A stretch of DNA of 64,000 bases, taken from the NCBI RefSeq assembly GCF_001902295.1, contig NZ_CP018335.1, positions 3,286,001 to 3,350,000 on the forward strand, read 5' to 3'. The notes below the pieces were generated by a model. It had not been told where the DNA came from. It searched no databases and saw only the letters and a list, made by a program, of their open reading frames with translations. The translations under genes were made by a program, and so were the position numbers. Position 1 is the first letter of the stretch. Each line of letters opens with the position of its first letter. Shown here one piece after another: positions 25,708 through 34,076 of the stretch. The stretch comes from Clostridium kluyveri (GTDB taxonomy: Bacteria; Bacillota; Clostridia; Clostridiales; Clostridiaceae).

Positions 25708-27132
25708 ATGATACAAAAACAGATATTTTCGAAGGCCAGAGTAGATGTAAAACATCCCTATCTGGTTATGTTAGGATTATATTTAGGTACATTTAGTGGT
25801 TTGTTCAGTGAAACATCCCTAAATATTGCACTTCCACAATTGATGGATACTTTTCATATCAGCGCGGGAATTGCCCAATGGCTGGTGGTTGGTTATATGC
25901 TTGTAATTGGAATCGTTCTGCCCTTTACCAGTTTACTGATGAAATGTTTTCCTATAAGAAAACTAACAGTTTTTGCTTTAGGAGCATTTATAGTTGGTTC
26001 CCTCATCAGCGGTTTTGCACCTGATTTTAGACTTCTTCTGGCCGGCCGTATGATTCAGGGAATTGGTACGGGAATGGTTCTTCCAATGATGTTTTCAGTG
26101 ATTTTGGAGGTTTTTCCTCCAAATAAAATTGGTTCTGCTATGGGAGTAGCCTCTTTGGTGTGTATGTTTGCACCAGCAATTGGACCAACTCTTTCCGGAA
26201 TCTTATTAGGAATGTTTTCTTGGCGCTGGATTTTCTTTTCCTTTGTTATTATATTAGCAGTTGCTATGATTTTTGCAGTAATCTATATGGTGAATCCTTA
26301 TAAGCTAACCAAACCGAAAATTGACGGAATATCCTGCTTGACTTCTGTTATTGGTTTTGGGGGTATAGTGCTTGGCGTTAGTCTAGTCAGTGAATTTGGA
26401 TTCTCTGCTCCAGTCATTCTGGCACTAATAATCGGTATCATTGCCATTATACTTTACTCAAAAAGGCAAATTCAGATGGAAACTCCAGTTCTTGATTTAA
26501 AAGCGTTGATGGTTCCAAGCTTCCGAACTGGATCAATGCTGGTAATGGTAAATTTCAGTATTGTATTATCGGCTATGTATTTGCTGCCGCAGTATATTCA
26601 GAAAGGGCTGTCGATTCCAGTAGCTGCGGCCGGTTTGGCTTTGCTTCCAGGAGGGCTGATCAATGCTTTTGTTTCCTATCTTTCCGGGCAACTTTATGAC
26701 AAATTCGGAGCGAAATATCTTGTCAAAATTGGATTTTTTGTTTCCATTGTAGGCACAATTCTGTTGCTCTTTACATCATCCAACAGTTCTGCTTCTTACA
26801 TAATTTTTTGCCATATTATTTTAATGATTGGTATTCCACTGGCAATGGCGCCGTCCCAGACCAGCGGACTGAATGCACTTCCGGAGAATTTGTCAAGGGA
26901 TGGAAGTACCATTATAAATACAATACAGCAGATAGTCGGTGCTATCAGTACTGCAATTGCCACGTGCTTGCTTGGTATAGGGCAAACTTCGTATTTCTCC
27001 AATGGTGGTAAAAACGAATCAGAAGCATTTGTGAATGGTTCTCATTACGGATTTTATTTTGCTCTGGTGCTTTCTATAATTGGATTTCTTATTTCTTTTA
27101 GAATCAAAGATACAAAAACGGAAAAACCATAG
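25708..27132 (+). CDS. MFS drug efflux transporter, DHA2 (14-TM) family
   Basis: 474 residues with about 14 membrane segments. Motifs: NIALPQLMDTFHIS and AGIAQWLVVGYMLVIG (segment 1-2 region), LLLAGRMIQGIGTGMVLPM, and the antiporter-type motif APAIGPTLSGILLG. This is a proton-coupled multidrug exporter of the EmrB/QacA group. AAGGAGG precedes the ATG. Codon use is richer in G and C than that of neighbours, hinting at horizontal acquisition together with, or independent of, the TetR gene that controls it. Confidence 0.93.
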   Translation: MIQKQIFSKARVDVKHPYLVMLGLYLGTFSGLFSETSLNIALPQLMDTFHISAGIAQWLVVGYMLVIGIVLPFTSLLMKCFPIRKLTVFALGAFIVGSLISGFAPDFRLLLAGRMIQGIGTGMVLPMMFSVILEVFPPNKIGSAMGVASLVCMFAPAIGPTLSGILLGMFSWRWIFFSFVIILAVAMIFAVIYMVNPYKLTKPKIDGISCLTSVIGFGGIVLGVSLVSEFGFSAPVILALIIGIIAIILYSKRQIQMETPVLDLKALMVPSFRTGSMLVMVNFSIVLSAMYLLPQYIQKGLSIPVAAAGLALLPGGLINAFVSYLSGQLYDKFGAKYLVKIGFFVSIVGTILLLFTSSNSSASYIIFCHIILMIGIPLAMAPSQTSGLNALPENLSRDGSTIINTIQQIVGAISTAIATCLLGIGQTSYFSNGGKNESEAFVNGSHYGFYFALVLSIIGFLISFRIKDTKTEKP

Positions 27133-27183
27133 TCTTTAAGTTCTTTGGATCGGATATAATTAAAATAAAAAGGGGATGGTTGC

Positions 27184-27351
27184 ATGGATGATAGTCCTAT
27201 GTTTGAAGAGGAGTTATCTAGCAGGATATATGATATAGCATTTCAAGAAATGGAGAAAAATTTTAGAGAACCTGGAGTGTACATGTCATTATTAAACACC
27301 TTTGGTAAAGAAAAAGCAGACTGGTCTTTGGATATGTGGGAAAGAATTTGA
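27184..27351 (+). CDS. New small protein (55 residues), intact paralogue
   Basis: Too short for most gene callers, but AAAGGGGAT precedes the ATG and a strong terminator begins at the stop codon. The protein is acidic and helical: MDDSPMFEEELSSRIYDIAF, then FREPGVYMSLLNTFGKEKAD and a Trp-rich end (WSLDMWERI). A frameshifted relative lies at 45192. I recognise no domain; it has no signal peptide and no cysteines. Protein-level similarity between the copies (REPGVYMSLL, GKEKADW, LDMW) shows the frame is real. Confidence 0.72.
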   Translation: MDDSPMFEEELSSRIYDIAFQEMEKNFREPGVYMSLLNTFGKEKADWSLDMWERI

Positions 27352-27374
27352 GAGCATTAAGCTCTCTTTTTTTA
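27348..27374 (+). terminator. Terminator of the small protein gene
   Basis: GAGAGC and GCTCTC pair around ATTAA, followed by TTTTTTTATG; the stem begins at the stop codon. Confidence 0.88.
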
Positions 27375-27390
27375 TGATTTATCATTTAAG

Positions 27391-27921
27391 CTAAAATGTG
27401 CTAATATTTTCAAAAGGATATACCCTTAAAATTACATGCCCCTTTACATCTTTTATATTTATCAAACCAAGCATCCTGCTATCAGTACTATTCCCTCTAT
27501 TATCTCCTAGCACAAAAATATATCCTTTAGGCACAACATATTCTGTAGTAGAAGAATTGGCTTTAGTAATAGTACCCTGTGGAAGATAACTTTCCGTAAG
27601 TATTTGCCCGTTTAAATAGACTTTTCCATCTTTTATATTAATTTTATCACCAGCTATGCCTATTACCCGTTTTATATAGATATCATTATTTTCATTATTA
27701 GAATCAAAAATAATAATTTCCCCTCTATTTATATTTCCTATTTTCGTGCTAATCTTCTCTACGAATATCACATCTTTATTATTAAACGTGGGTTGCATAG
27801 ATGGCCCTGTCACAGTTACTCTGGCAAAAACATAGTTATGAAATAAAAATGCAAATCCAACAACTAATAAAATGATTAACACGTATTTTTTCATCATATT
27901 AAATATTGTTCTATTATGCAA
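27391..27921 (-). CDS. lepB: Signal peptidase I
   Basis: 176 residues, with one N-terminal membrane helix (about 12-32). The catalytic Ser lies in GPSMQPTF (about 39-46) and the Lys in IYIKRVIGIAGD (about 81-92); the third family motif GDNRGNSTDSRMLG is at about 138-151. It removes signal peptides from secreted proteins at the outer face of the membrane. The start is a TTG preceded by GGAGG with 7-nt spacing. Monocistronic, next to a gene for a small secreted protein. Confidence 0.95.
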   Translation of the reverse strand: MHNRTIFNMMKKYVLIILLVVGFAFLFHNYVFARVTVTGPSMQPTFNNKDVIFVEKISTKIGNINRGEIIIFDSNNENNDIYIKRVIGIAGDKINIKDGKVYLNGQILTESYLPQGTITKANSSTTEYVVPKGYIFVLGDNRGNSTDSRMLGLINIKDVKGHVILRVYPFENISTF

Positions 27922-28013
27922 TTGTTATCCTCCTCTTTTCTTTAATAAATTGTGCTAGTAACTCTTATAATAAGATTTCTCCACAGAATTCTATATACCT
28001 GTTAATTTTATAA

Positions 28014-28050
28014 AATAAGCCTACCGAGAAAATCCCAATAGGCTTATTCA
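28014..28050 (-). terminator. Terminator of the cationic secreted protein gene
   Basis: AATAAGCCTA pairs with TAGGCTTATT around a 15-nt loop just after the stop. Confidence 0.75.
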
Positions 28051-28063
28051 TATTACAATACTG

Positions 28064-28315
28064 CTATCTTCTAGCATTTGATGCTGAATGCACTACTTTT
28101 GATGCTGGTTTAGTATTTGATGCCTTAACTTTATGCTTGTTTACTACCTTCTTTACTGGTTTTGCAGGTGTTTTATATTTGGACTTACAAACCACCGCAG
28201 GTTTATTGCTGGCAGAATGTGCACTAACGGTTGTTCCAATTCCTGTATTGATTAACAATGGTGCTGCAAGCATTACAGCTGAAATTATTTTATACTTCAT
28301 TTTTAACATTTTCAT
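28064..28315 (-). CDS. Small secreted cationic protein
   Basis: 83 residues. A signal peptide (about 1-32; KIISAVMLAAPLLINTGIGT, cleavage likely near VSAHS) is followed by a Lys/Ser/Ala/Val-rich mature part with many basic residues (KPVKKVVNKHKVKAS). GGAGG precedes the ATG. No domain is known; such proteins may bind cell-wall polymers or nucleic acid. Only one cysteine is present. Confidence 0.75.
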   Translation of the reverse strand: MKMLKMKYKIISAVMLAAPLLINTGIGTTVSAHSASNKPAVVCKSKYKTPAKPVKKVVNKHKVKASNTKPASKVVHSASNARR

Positions 28316-28593
28316 TACCTCCTGAATTTAAAATATTTATTGCAGCTGCTATACTTAATATTCTAGTTATCCTTTATGACGATTTAATGCAGCACCCATG
28401 TTATTCCAGTGGTATATTAATGTTTTTCTGTGTGAAATATTAAGAGATATTGAATATTTCTTGAACTATCATTATACTGTCGCTTCAATAGGCTTCAAAG
28501 CTTCCATGTTTCCCACACTTCAAGTATGAGCATTTGCATTTTCCCAACTACCTTTATAAGATTTTCTTTCAGTATTTATCTTATCTTCACTTT

Positions 28594-28745
28594 TAAAAAA
28601 AATAGACATCCTAAATAACGGATGCCTGCTTTGTGCTAAAAAGTTTATTTTTTATATTGGATTTAGAGTTAGACAGTGATAGTTGCATTTAAATTTATAG
28701 TGCCCTGCAACCACAGACACTGGTCTAAATATTTTCAATGCCTTG
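28594..28745 (-). ncRNA. Family 2 RNA-like element, copy a
   Basis: On the minus strand: GTGTC (28720-28716) pairs with GGCAC (28704-28700), and GTTGCA (28711-28706) inside that loop pairs with TGCAAC (28687-28682) downstream, an H-type pseudoknot. A conserved linker (CTCTAAATCCAA) and a terminator (GCATCC / GGATGTC, then TATTTTTTTT, 28626-28594) follow. It lies downstream of the 28985 gene and copy b, on the same strand. Confidence 0.65.
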
Positions 28746-28815
28746 GAATATAATACTATGTTATGTATTATATCGATTAATTGTTATGACATCATTATGC
28801 ATATGTTAAAAGATC

Positions 28816-28950
28816 TAAAAATAAGCACCCTAAATAACGAGTGCTTATTTTTATGCAATATTATTTTTAAAGGAGTCTAAACTATATACTATCCTGTGGC
28901 AGTTGCATTTGAGTTTTAAGTGTCCTGCAACTACAGACACTAGTTTGGTA
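28816..28950 (-). ncRNA. Family 2 RNA-like element, copy b
   Basis: Same minus-strand architecture: GTGTC (28940-28936) with GACAC (28924-28920), and AGTTGCA (28932-28926) with TGCAACT (28907-28901). In both helices bases differ from other copies but pairing is kept. It ends in a terminator (AAGCACTC / GGGTGCTT, then ATTTTTAG). It begins about 40 bp after the stop of the minus-strand gene at 28985. Confidence 0.65.
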
Positions 28951-28984
28951 ATTACCATTACTTAAATGTTTTTTAAATTTATTT

Positions 28985-29203
28985 TTAATTAACGCTTAAA
29001 TGTCTAATGTATATAGAAAGTTGAAATTGAATATTAGTATATCCGTCAAATGTAATTAATCCTGGATCAGGTTTTGGTATCACTTCAACTTCACAGTTTC
29101 TATTTAGTCTTTTATGTTCAAATTTAATTTCTTTTATTTTGCTTTCTAAATCTTCTAATCTATTTGTACTATAAACTATAGTAGCATTTGGAAAATCATA
29201 CAT
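28985..29203 (-). CDS. Small protein, unknown
   Basis: 72 residues from the ATG at 29203, which follows AAAGGGTGA; a GTG three codons upstream in frame is weaker. The protein is polar (STNRLEDLESKIKEIKFEHK then VIPKPDPGLITFDGYTNIQF) and has no membrane segment or cysteine pattern. No family is recognised. A family 2 element follows directly on the same strand. Confidence 0.55.
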   Translation of the reverse strand: MYDFPNATIVYSTNRLEDLESKIKEIKFEHKRLNRNCEVEVIPKPDPGLITFDGYTNIQFQLSIYIRHLSVN

Positions 29204-29470
29204 TATACTCACCCTTTCAAATAGTTGTTTTTCTTTTCTCTAAGATTATTTCCTTAGGACACCTATAATTATATATAGTATTTATTACAGTTTAATGTCA
29301 TATTTATTAACTGTTTGTAATGAATTTTACCATTATATGAACAAAATAGAAGATACTCTTTAGCTATGCAATTATGTATTTTACATTTAAAATTTCAATT
29401 CCTACATAATTATTATATATTAACCGCATATATTAGTTGTCAAAACATTATGTGATTCAATCTGATATGA

Positions 29471-29508
29471 AAAATAAGTATCTGGTATTTACCAAATACT
29501 TATTTTAT
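29471..29508. terminator. Orphan bidirectional terminator-like hairpin
   Basis: AAAATAAGTAT and ATACTTATTTT arms with an inner TGGT/ACCA. It lies upstream of genes on both sides (a minus gene ending its 5' at 29203 and a plus gene from 29919), so it must end an unseen transcript or is a remnant. The 710-bp gap around it also has one GC-rich hairpin at 29756-29782 (ACACCGG / CCGGTGT) and otherwise nothing. Confidence 0.45.
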
Positions 29509-29918
29509 CATTTATAAACCTTAGAATTAGATATAATTATAGTCTTTTGACCTTAATCATATTCTTTACTCTAAGTATATTTTAAAGACTTATTTTTAAG
29601 TCAATATGTCTAACTTTAAAATCTTTCATGAATACAAAAAATTACCGGTATAATAAATCTAATCTTACATACCTTATATTTGTATGAAACTTTCCTCATA
29701 CAAAAATCTTTATGTTTTCTATTTACTTTATGAATATAGCCATTGCTTTTTCACCACACCGGGGATTATTCATCTCCGGTGTTCAATTTCATTACAAAGC
29801 TTTCGCATTACCTATTTAATTAGATTAATACCTCAAATTTTAAACATTGCTTCTATTTACTTTAGTTATTTAAATCTATATAATATATTCTTATAGATTA
29901 TATTTGAGGAGTGATTTT

Positions 29919-30107
29919 ATGCCAGTTATAACAATTGAAGGTCCAAAAATTACGAAAGAGCAAAAAGAACAACTTGTAAGTGAATTTGTAACTTCTGCAA
30001 GTAAGATTCTTAATATCCCTCAGCAGGCTTTTGTTACTCTTATAAGAGAAAATGAATTAGACAACATTGGTAGTGGAATCCAATTATTATCTAATAGACA
30101 AAAATAG
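29919..30107 (+). CDS. 4-oxalocrotonate tautomerase family protein
   Basis: 62 residues from the ATG after GAGGAGTGA (an upstream ATG at 29904 overlaps the ribosome binding site). It begins MPVITIEGPKITKEQKEQLV, so after Met removal Pro1 is the catalytic base; the IPQQAFVTLIREN strand near residue 38 matches the family. Small cytoplasmic enzymes of this group catalyse keto-enol tautomerisation; the substrate here is unknown. Confidence 0.9.
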   Translation: MPVITIEGPKITKEQKEQLVSEFVTSASKILNIPQQAFVTLIRENELDNIGSGIQLLSNRQK

Positions 30108-30240
30108 CATTTACCCTATATCTAGTAACCTACCCCTTGAAGCCGCTTAAAAAATAGAAGAATGTATGTAGGCAAATCAAACAAAATAAGATAAACTATT
30201 TTTATAGATTTAGATTTCACTTGCTAATCAGAAAACTGAA

Positions 30241-30275
30241 GGCGAGCTTCTTTTATAGGGGATGCTCGTCTTTTT
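30241..30275 (+). terminator. Terminator after the tautomerase gene
   Basis: GGCGAGC and GCTCGTC arms, with a 16-nt loop that can pair further, followed by TTTTT. Confidence 0.75.
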
Positions 30276-30311
30276 GGTCATATTTATGATTAATGAAAGA
30301 AGGTGTAAAAA

Positions 30312-30878
30312 GTGAAAGTTCGTGACAGTGGAATGCCCGAACAAGAATATTGGGAAAGTTTATTTAACGTAGAACTTATTCTTGACAAAATGGAAATAGA
30401 TCAAGATATAAACACTCTTGTAGAATTTGGATGTGGCTATGGAACATTTACATTACCAAGTGCCAAAAGGATTAGTGGCAATATTATTGCAATAGATATT
30501 GAGGATGAAATGCTTAATATAGCTTCATCAAGAACCGTTTCTAAAAATAATATAACTTTTGTAAAGCGTGATTTTATAGCTAATGGTACAGGTATGCCTG
30601 ACAATTCGGTTGATTATGTTATGCTGTTTAACATACTACATCATATCAAACCATTAGAACTTCTGGACGAGGCATACAGGATACTTAAGTCAAGAGGAAA
30701 AGCTGGCCTTATTCATTGGAATTATGATCCCTCCACTCCAAGAGGTCCAAGTATGGATATTCGCCCAAAACCTATTGAAATAAAAGAATGGGTGTTAGAA
30801 GCTGGATTTAAACAAATGGAATATACCTATATTAACTTACCACCTTATCACTATGGATTCGTTGTACATAAGCAATAA
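30312..30878 (+). CDS. Class I SAM-dependent methyltransferase
   Basis: 188 residues, GTG start after GAAGGTG. Motif I reads VEFGCGYGTFTLP (about 37-49), motif II IAIDIEDEML (about 60-69), and post-motif VMLFNILHHIKP (about 105-116). This is a Methyltransf_11/25-type enzyme acting on an unknown small molecule. Soluble, monocistronic. Confidence 0.9.
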   Translation: MKVRDSGMPEQEYWESLFNVELILDKMEIDQDINTLVEFGCGYGTFTLPSAKRISGNIIAIDIEDEMLNIASSRTVSKNNITFVKRDFIANGTGMPDNSVDYVMLFNILHHIKPLELLDEAYRILKSRGKAGLIHWNYDPSTPRGPSMDIRPKPIEIKEWVLEAGFKQMEYTYINLPPYHYGFVVHKQ

Positions 30879-30924
30879 CTATATTTACAACATTACTATA
30901 ATTTTAGGAATATAGATATTGGAG

Positions 30925-31020
30925 TTAATTACATAGATTTACACCTGCTGATTCCATTTTAAATCTATTTAAAGCTTCTCTAGCTTGTGTAACTACCAAA
31001 TTATTACTGTTACGTACCAT
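30925..31020 (-). pseudogene. Truncated SASP gene
   Basis: Begins as a normal alpha/beta SASP (MVRNSNNLVVTQAREALNR, FKMESAGVNL) with an AGAGGAG ribosome binding site, then ends after 31 residues in NLCN-stop. The entire C-terminal conserved block (GGxMVK) is absent. Upstream sequence also resembles that of the intact SASP at 21242. Confidence 0.75.
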
Positions 31021-31280
31021 AACTAACACTCCTCTACATAGTAGTCTTTACTGCTTATACTTAAAATCTGTACATTTCTATAAAAAATGCTCCAGGCAAT
31101 TGGATAAATACATGGGAAACAAATATAAAACATGATGAATTAAGTATAATACTAATGCATAACTAGATATCATTAAGTTACTCCAAACTCCCCATTTTCT
31201 TATTTTTATTCCAATTGTATAATATTTATTTTTTTATAACATACTATCTATAAAATATAATTGAAAGAAGGTTGTATATT

Positions 31281-31448
31281 ATGAGTTCGCCTAAAATGGA
31301 AGTCAAGTGTAGTGTTGATTGTTGTAATTACTGGAAAAACAATTGTTGCAATGCCAGTTCTCTAGAAGTCAACCCAATGACAGGTAAAAATAACCCTAAT
31401 ACTAGTGATGATACAAGTTGCACAACATTTAAACCATCATCTAAATAA
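31281..31448 (+). CDS. DUF1540 domain protein
   Basis: 55 residues, ATG preceded by GAAGG. The cysteine pattern fits DUF1540: KCSVDCCNYWKNNCCNASSL, V-N-P-M-T-G, and a final SCTTFKP. These small Cys-rich proteins are widespread in spore-forming Firmicutes and probably bind metal; function unknown. A strong terminator follows. Confidence 0.85.
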   Translation: MSSPKMEVKCSVDCCNYWKNNCCNASSLEVNPMTGKNNPNTSDDTSCTTFKPSSK

Positions 31449-31466
31449 AATGTTTATATTAACTTT

Positions 31467-31492
31467 AATGGAATCCCTTTTGGGTTCCATTA
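31467..31492 (+). terminator. Terminator of the DUF1540 gene
   Basis: AATGGAATCCC pairs with GGGTTCCATT around TTTT (one G-T pair), followed by AATTC; weak U-tail. Confidence 0.65.
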
Positions 31493-31573
31493 ATTCAACT
31501 TCAGATATACTATTTCATTCAATTATTTCACATATACGTTTTTATATAATAGAAACAAAGTTAAGCTAAAAAA

Positions 31574-31834
31574 CTATATGATTTTTTTTTCTAATATTTT
31601 TTTATATTTATTTTGCTTCTTAGATGGCATATCATCCCAATCTTTTGCTCGAAGAGTCAAACCACATTTATATATTTTGGAGATTCCCCAATATCTCAGA
31701 TTCTTTTGGATTGTTTTTATTACATTCCTTGTGCCTATACCAGCTGTTGTAGATATCACAAATGCAGTTTTAGAAAACATTTCTTTTACTGGTCTATGAC
31801 TCATAAAAATACAACCAAAATGGTCAAGGAACAT
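31574..31834 (-). pseudogene. Fragment of a flavodoxin/NADPH-FMN reductase family gene
   Basis: 86 residues that match the C-terminal half of clostridial flavodoxin-like oxidoreductases: DHFGCIFMSHRPVKEMFSK, VISTTAGIGTRNVIKTI, YWGISKIYKCGLTLRAKDWD. The N-terminal FMN-loop half is absent and the upstream DNA shows no trace of it, so this is a 5'-truncated pseudogene. Confidence 0.7.
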
Positions 31835-31913
31835 TTTAATTTATAGTATTTCAATATTATCATATTTTATATTTCAAGCAAAATAAAAAAACCATCTCTA
31901 GTTCTAATTTATA

Positions 31914-31943
31914 AAAGCTCCAGGGGTGGCCTGGCTTTTTAGT
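31914..31943. terminator. Hairpin with T-run
   Basis: AAAGCTCCAGG and CCTGGCTTTT pair around GGTGG, with AAA on one side and TTTTTA on the other. It would end plus-strand transcripts; no plus-strand gene is directly upstream. Confidence 0.5.
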
Positions 31944-32008
31944 AATTATTTTATTAATTCTTATTACCAAACTTTATTAATAATTAATTCCCAAAAATGT
32001 TATACTAA

Positions 32009-32017
32009 CATAATATA
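32009..32017 (+). promoter_or_regulatory. Possible mother-cell sigma -10 element
   Basis: CATAATATA matches the CATANNNTA consensus of late sporulation promoters. The whole 75-bp upstream region, including this site and the ribosome binding site, is duplicated almost exactly before the paralogue at 33443. Confidence 0.45.
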
Positions 32018-32053
32018 AATATTGAAATGATAAATATAAGGAGAAAATAAACA

Positions 32054-32428
32054 TTGGAAAATTATTATTGTCCTTTTGATTACTATGATGATTATGATAA
32101 CTATTTTAGAAAATCAAACGTTAGTCCTGAAGCAGTACAAGCGCATATTGGCCGAATTGTACTTATCCGCCTTAAATGGCATGGCACAATCACAGCTTGT
32201 ATAGATAGTCACAACAGACGTACAGGTGTAGTAACTTTAACTGTATTCACACACTTTGGTCAGGCACAACTTCGTATTCACTATAGTGTAATATTACGCA
32301 TTACTCCTATTCACGTAAGTCCTAATCATGATAAAATGCCATCTCATGAAAATCCGTCTCACGGTGCTCAGCCTAATGAAAACCCCACTCATGGTGGATG
32401 GCAAGGTTCAAATAAAGATTTAAAGTAG
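32054..32428 (+). CDS. Small Tyr-rich N-terminus / SH3-like protein, paralogue 1 (probable spore protein)
   Basis: 124 residues, TTG start with AAGGAG upstream. The Tyr/Asp-rich N-terminus (MENYYCPFDYYDDYDNYF) is followed by a compact beta-rich domain (about 28-90: VQAHIGRIVLIRLKWHGTI, GVVTLTVFTHFG, LRIHYSVILRITPIHV) and a His/Pro/Asn-rich tail. Tandem paralogue at 33443. The Tyr-rich start resembles spore coat proteins, and a sigma-K/E-like -10 lies upstream; a spore-surface role is inferred. The tail ends differ between paralogues. Confidence 0.72.
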   Translation: MENYYCPFDYYDDYDNYFRKSNVSPEAVQAHIGRIVLIRLKWHGTITACIDSHNRRTGVVTLTVFTHFGQAQLRIHYSVILRITPIHVSPNHDKMPSHENPSHGAQPNENPTHGGWQGSNKDLK

Positions 32429-32538
32429 TTATTTCAATTCCTTCTTTTACTTGAATGTGCAATTTGTTAAATATCAAAATTTTGAAAACCTAGTAGGATT
32501 TTGAAATGGAGCCTATGTCAAGGATATTCTGAAAAAAA

Positions 32539-32641
32539 CTAGGCAATTATAAGCTGGTTTCTGTACTGAACAGGAGCCAGTTTTTTTAATCCCCACTGAT
32601 ATCTGTAATTATTGAAATACATATGGAATTATTCATAAACT
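32539..32641 (-). pseudogene. IS3-family OrfB C-terminal remnant
   Basis: On the minus strand the frame ending at TAG (32541-32539) reads YFNNYRYQWGLKKLAPVQYR then NQLIIA, the typical C-terminus of an IS3/IS150-type OrfB. A stop codon interrupts just upstream and the rest is lost. This is a different IS from the two intact copies. The same bases form a hairpin with a T-run on the plus strand (near 32551-32587). Confidence 0.7.
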
Positions 32642-32757
32642 ATCTCACCCTTCTAACAGTACCCTTAACCCTTTTCGATCATGGTGCATTAATTTTTTAT
32701 CTTGGTTAAGCTTTTCTTTTAGGATTTCTCTTATTTTCATACCTCTCACTTCTCTAT

Positions 32758-32797
32758 TAATCCACAACTTATCCACAGGTTATACACATTATCCACA
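32758..32797. other. Cluster of four DnaA-box-like 9-mers
   Basis: TAATCCACA (32758), TTATCCACA (32769), TTATACACA (32780) and TTATCCACA (32789) are all on the same strand within 40 bp, spaced 11, 11 and 9 bp. Two are exact matches to the DnaA box consensus and two differ by one base. There is no dnaA, dnaN or replication gene nearby. Confidence 0.65.
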
Positions 32798-32819
32798 ATA
32801 TTCCATTAACTTCTTGAAA

Positions 32820-32985
32820 TAAAAAATAGACACCCTGAATAAAGGATGCCTGCTTTATGTGTAAAGAGTTCATTATATATTGGATTTAGAGTGGTGGTTG
32901 CATTTAAATTTAATGTGCCCTGCAGCCACAGACACAGCCTTATGTATCCCCAATGCCCAGAGAATAGTATATATACTTTGTTATG
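32820..32985 (-). ncRNA. Family 2 RNA-like element, copy c
   Basis: Minus strand: GTGTC (32935-32931) with GGCAC (32919-32915), and GGCTGCA (32927-32921) with TGCAACC (32902-32896), with one mismatch compared with copy d. The linker CTCTAAATCC and the terminator (GGCATCC...GGGTGTC, then TATTTTTT at 32850-32821) match the other copies. The similarity to copy d continues to about 33075. Confidence 0.65.
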
Positions 32986-33397
32986 TATTATATACATCAA
33001 TTGTTACTATATTATTTTGTACAGGTTAAATAAATATTTACACATATCAAAAGGCACCTGAACTTAATCAAGTGCCATGCACACTAATTACCATTATACA
33101 ATTATACCACATCATATTCTCCAGTCTTCATATCCATCATCTATTTCTCTTTTACACAAAAAGAGTATATCTGAAATTTAAATATTAGTGTAAAAAGGAG
33201 ATATATTAAACAGATATACTCATAGCAAGTAACTATCTGGAGTTTAGTTACACTATTTCACTTTTATTATTCTATAAATATCTCTAAACATATCTTAAAG
33301 GATTTATTGTGTCATTTTTGCTATAAAGACAATGATATTTCATTAATTCTTGTTGCCAAACTTTATTAATAATTAATTCCCAAAAATATTATACTAA

Positions 33398-33406
33398 CAT
33401 AATATA
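33398..33406 (+). promoter_or_regulatory. Possible mother-cell sigma -10 element (duplicate)
   Basis: CATAATATA in a 75-bp stretch almost identical to that before the gene at 32054. Confidence 0.45.
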
Positions 33407-33442
33407 AATATTGAAATGATAAATATAAGGAGAAAATAAACA

Positions 33443-33796
33443 TTGGAAAATTATTATTGTCCTTTTGATTATTATGATGATTACTATCATAACTACTATG
33501 ACTATTTTAGGCAGCGTATTACTCCTGAAGTAATACAATCACATGTTGGTCAAACTGCACTTGTTGATATTAGGAGGCGTGGCACAGTCACAGCACATAT
33601 AAATGGTTACAATCGGCGTACAGACATAGTATCTTTAACCATATTTACACATTCCGGTAACCAACCTATTCGTGTTCACCGTCGTGACATATTACGTATT
33701 ACTCCAATTCATGTACCTCCACCTCAAGGAGGAAGACCACCTCAAGGAAGGCCACCTCAAGGCGGAGGTCGATATTTAGATGAAGATTTCGAGTAG
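33443..33796 (+). CDS. Small Tyr-rich N-terminus / SH3-like protein, paralogue 2 (probable spore protein)
   Basis: 117 residues, TTG start with the same ribosome binding site as paralogue 1. It shares the N-terminus (MENYYCPFDYYDDYY) and the beta-rich core (VIQSHVGQTALVDIRRRGTV, VSLTIFTHSG, IRVHRRDILRITPIHV). The tail is instead a Pro/Gln/Gly repeat (PPQGGRPPQGRPPQGGG). Tail divergence after duplication suggests altered partners or assembly. A good terminator follows. Inferred spore coat or spore surface protein. Confidence 0.72.
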   Translation: MENYYCPFDYYDDYYHNYYDYFRQRITPEVIQSHVGQTALVDIRRRGTVTAHINGYNRRTDIVSLTIFTHSGNQPIRVHRRDILRITPIHVPPPQGGRPPQGRPPQGGGRYLDEDFE

Positions 33797-33851
33797 TTAT
33801 TTCAACTCCTTTTTTTACTTGAATGCGTGATTTATTAAACATCAAAATTGA

Positions 33852-33884
33852 AAACCTAGTAGGATTTTTCCCACTAGGTTTCTA
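33852..33884 (+). terminator. Terminator of paralogue 2
   Basis: AAACCTAGT and ACTAGGTTT arms with an inner GGA/TCC pair, followed by CTAC. At the matching position after paralogue 1 only the 5' arm remains (32487-32497), where the IS3 remnant replaces the rest. Confidence 0.65.
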
Positions 33885-34076
33885 CTATCATACTTTATTT
33901 TAAACTAGGTAATTGAATAGGCTTTTAACAATATTTATTAAAATAAATTAAGCAATAATGAACGTTTCATTATTAATTAGCAACTATTTGAGTAATTTCA
34001 TATAATATTCTAGAAGGAATAGTTTTTACGGAATTTTAAGATTATATATTATTAAGTTATTTAGAAGGTGAATGGT

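Noticed and set aside
29684..29896. 70-residue reading frame on the plus strand
   Set aside because: No ribosome binding site, Cys/Tyr/Leu-rich random-looking sequence and a GC hairpin inside it. Not supported as a gene.
32641..32750. 31-residue frame on the minus strand (MKIREILKEKLNQ...) near the DnaA boxes
   Set aside because: It has a weak ribosome binding site and no paralogue; probably a trace of decayed IS or chance.
32806..33061. Short frames on both strands over family 2 copy c
   Set aside because: They are not conserved in copies a, b or d, where the RNA-like structure is conserved instead.
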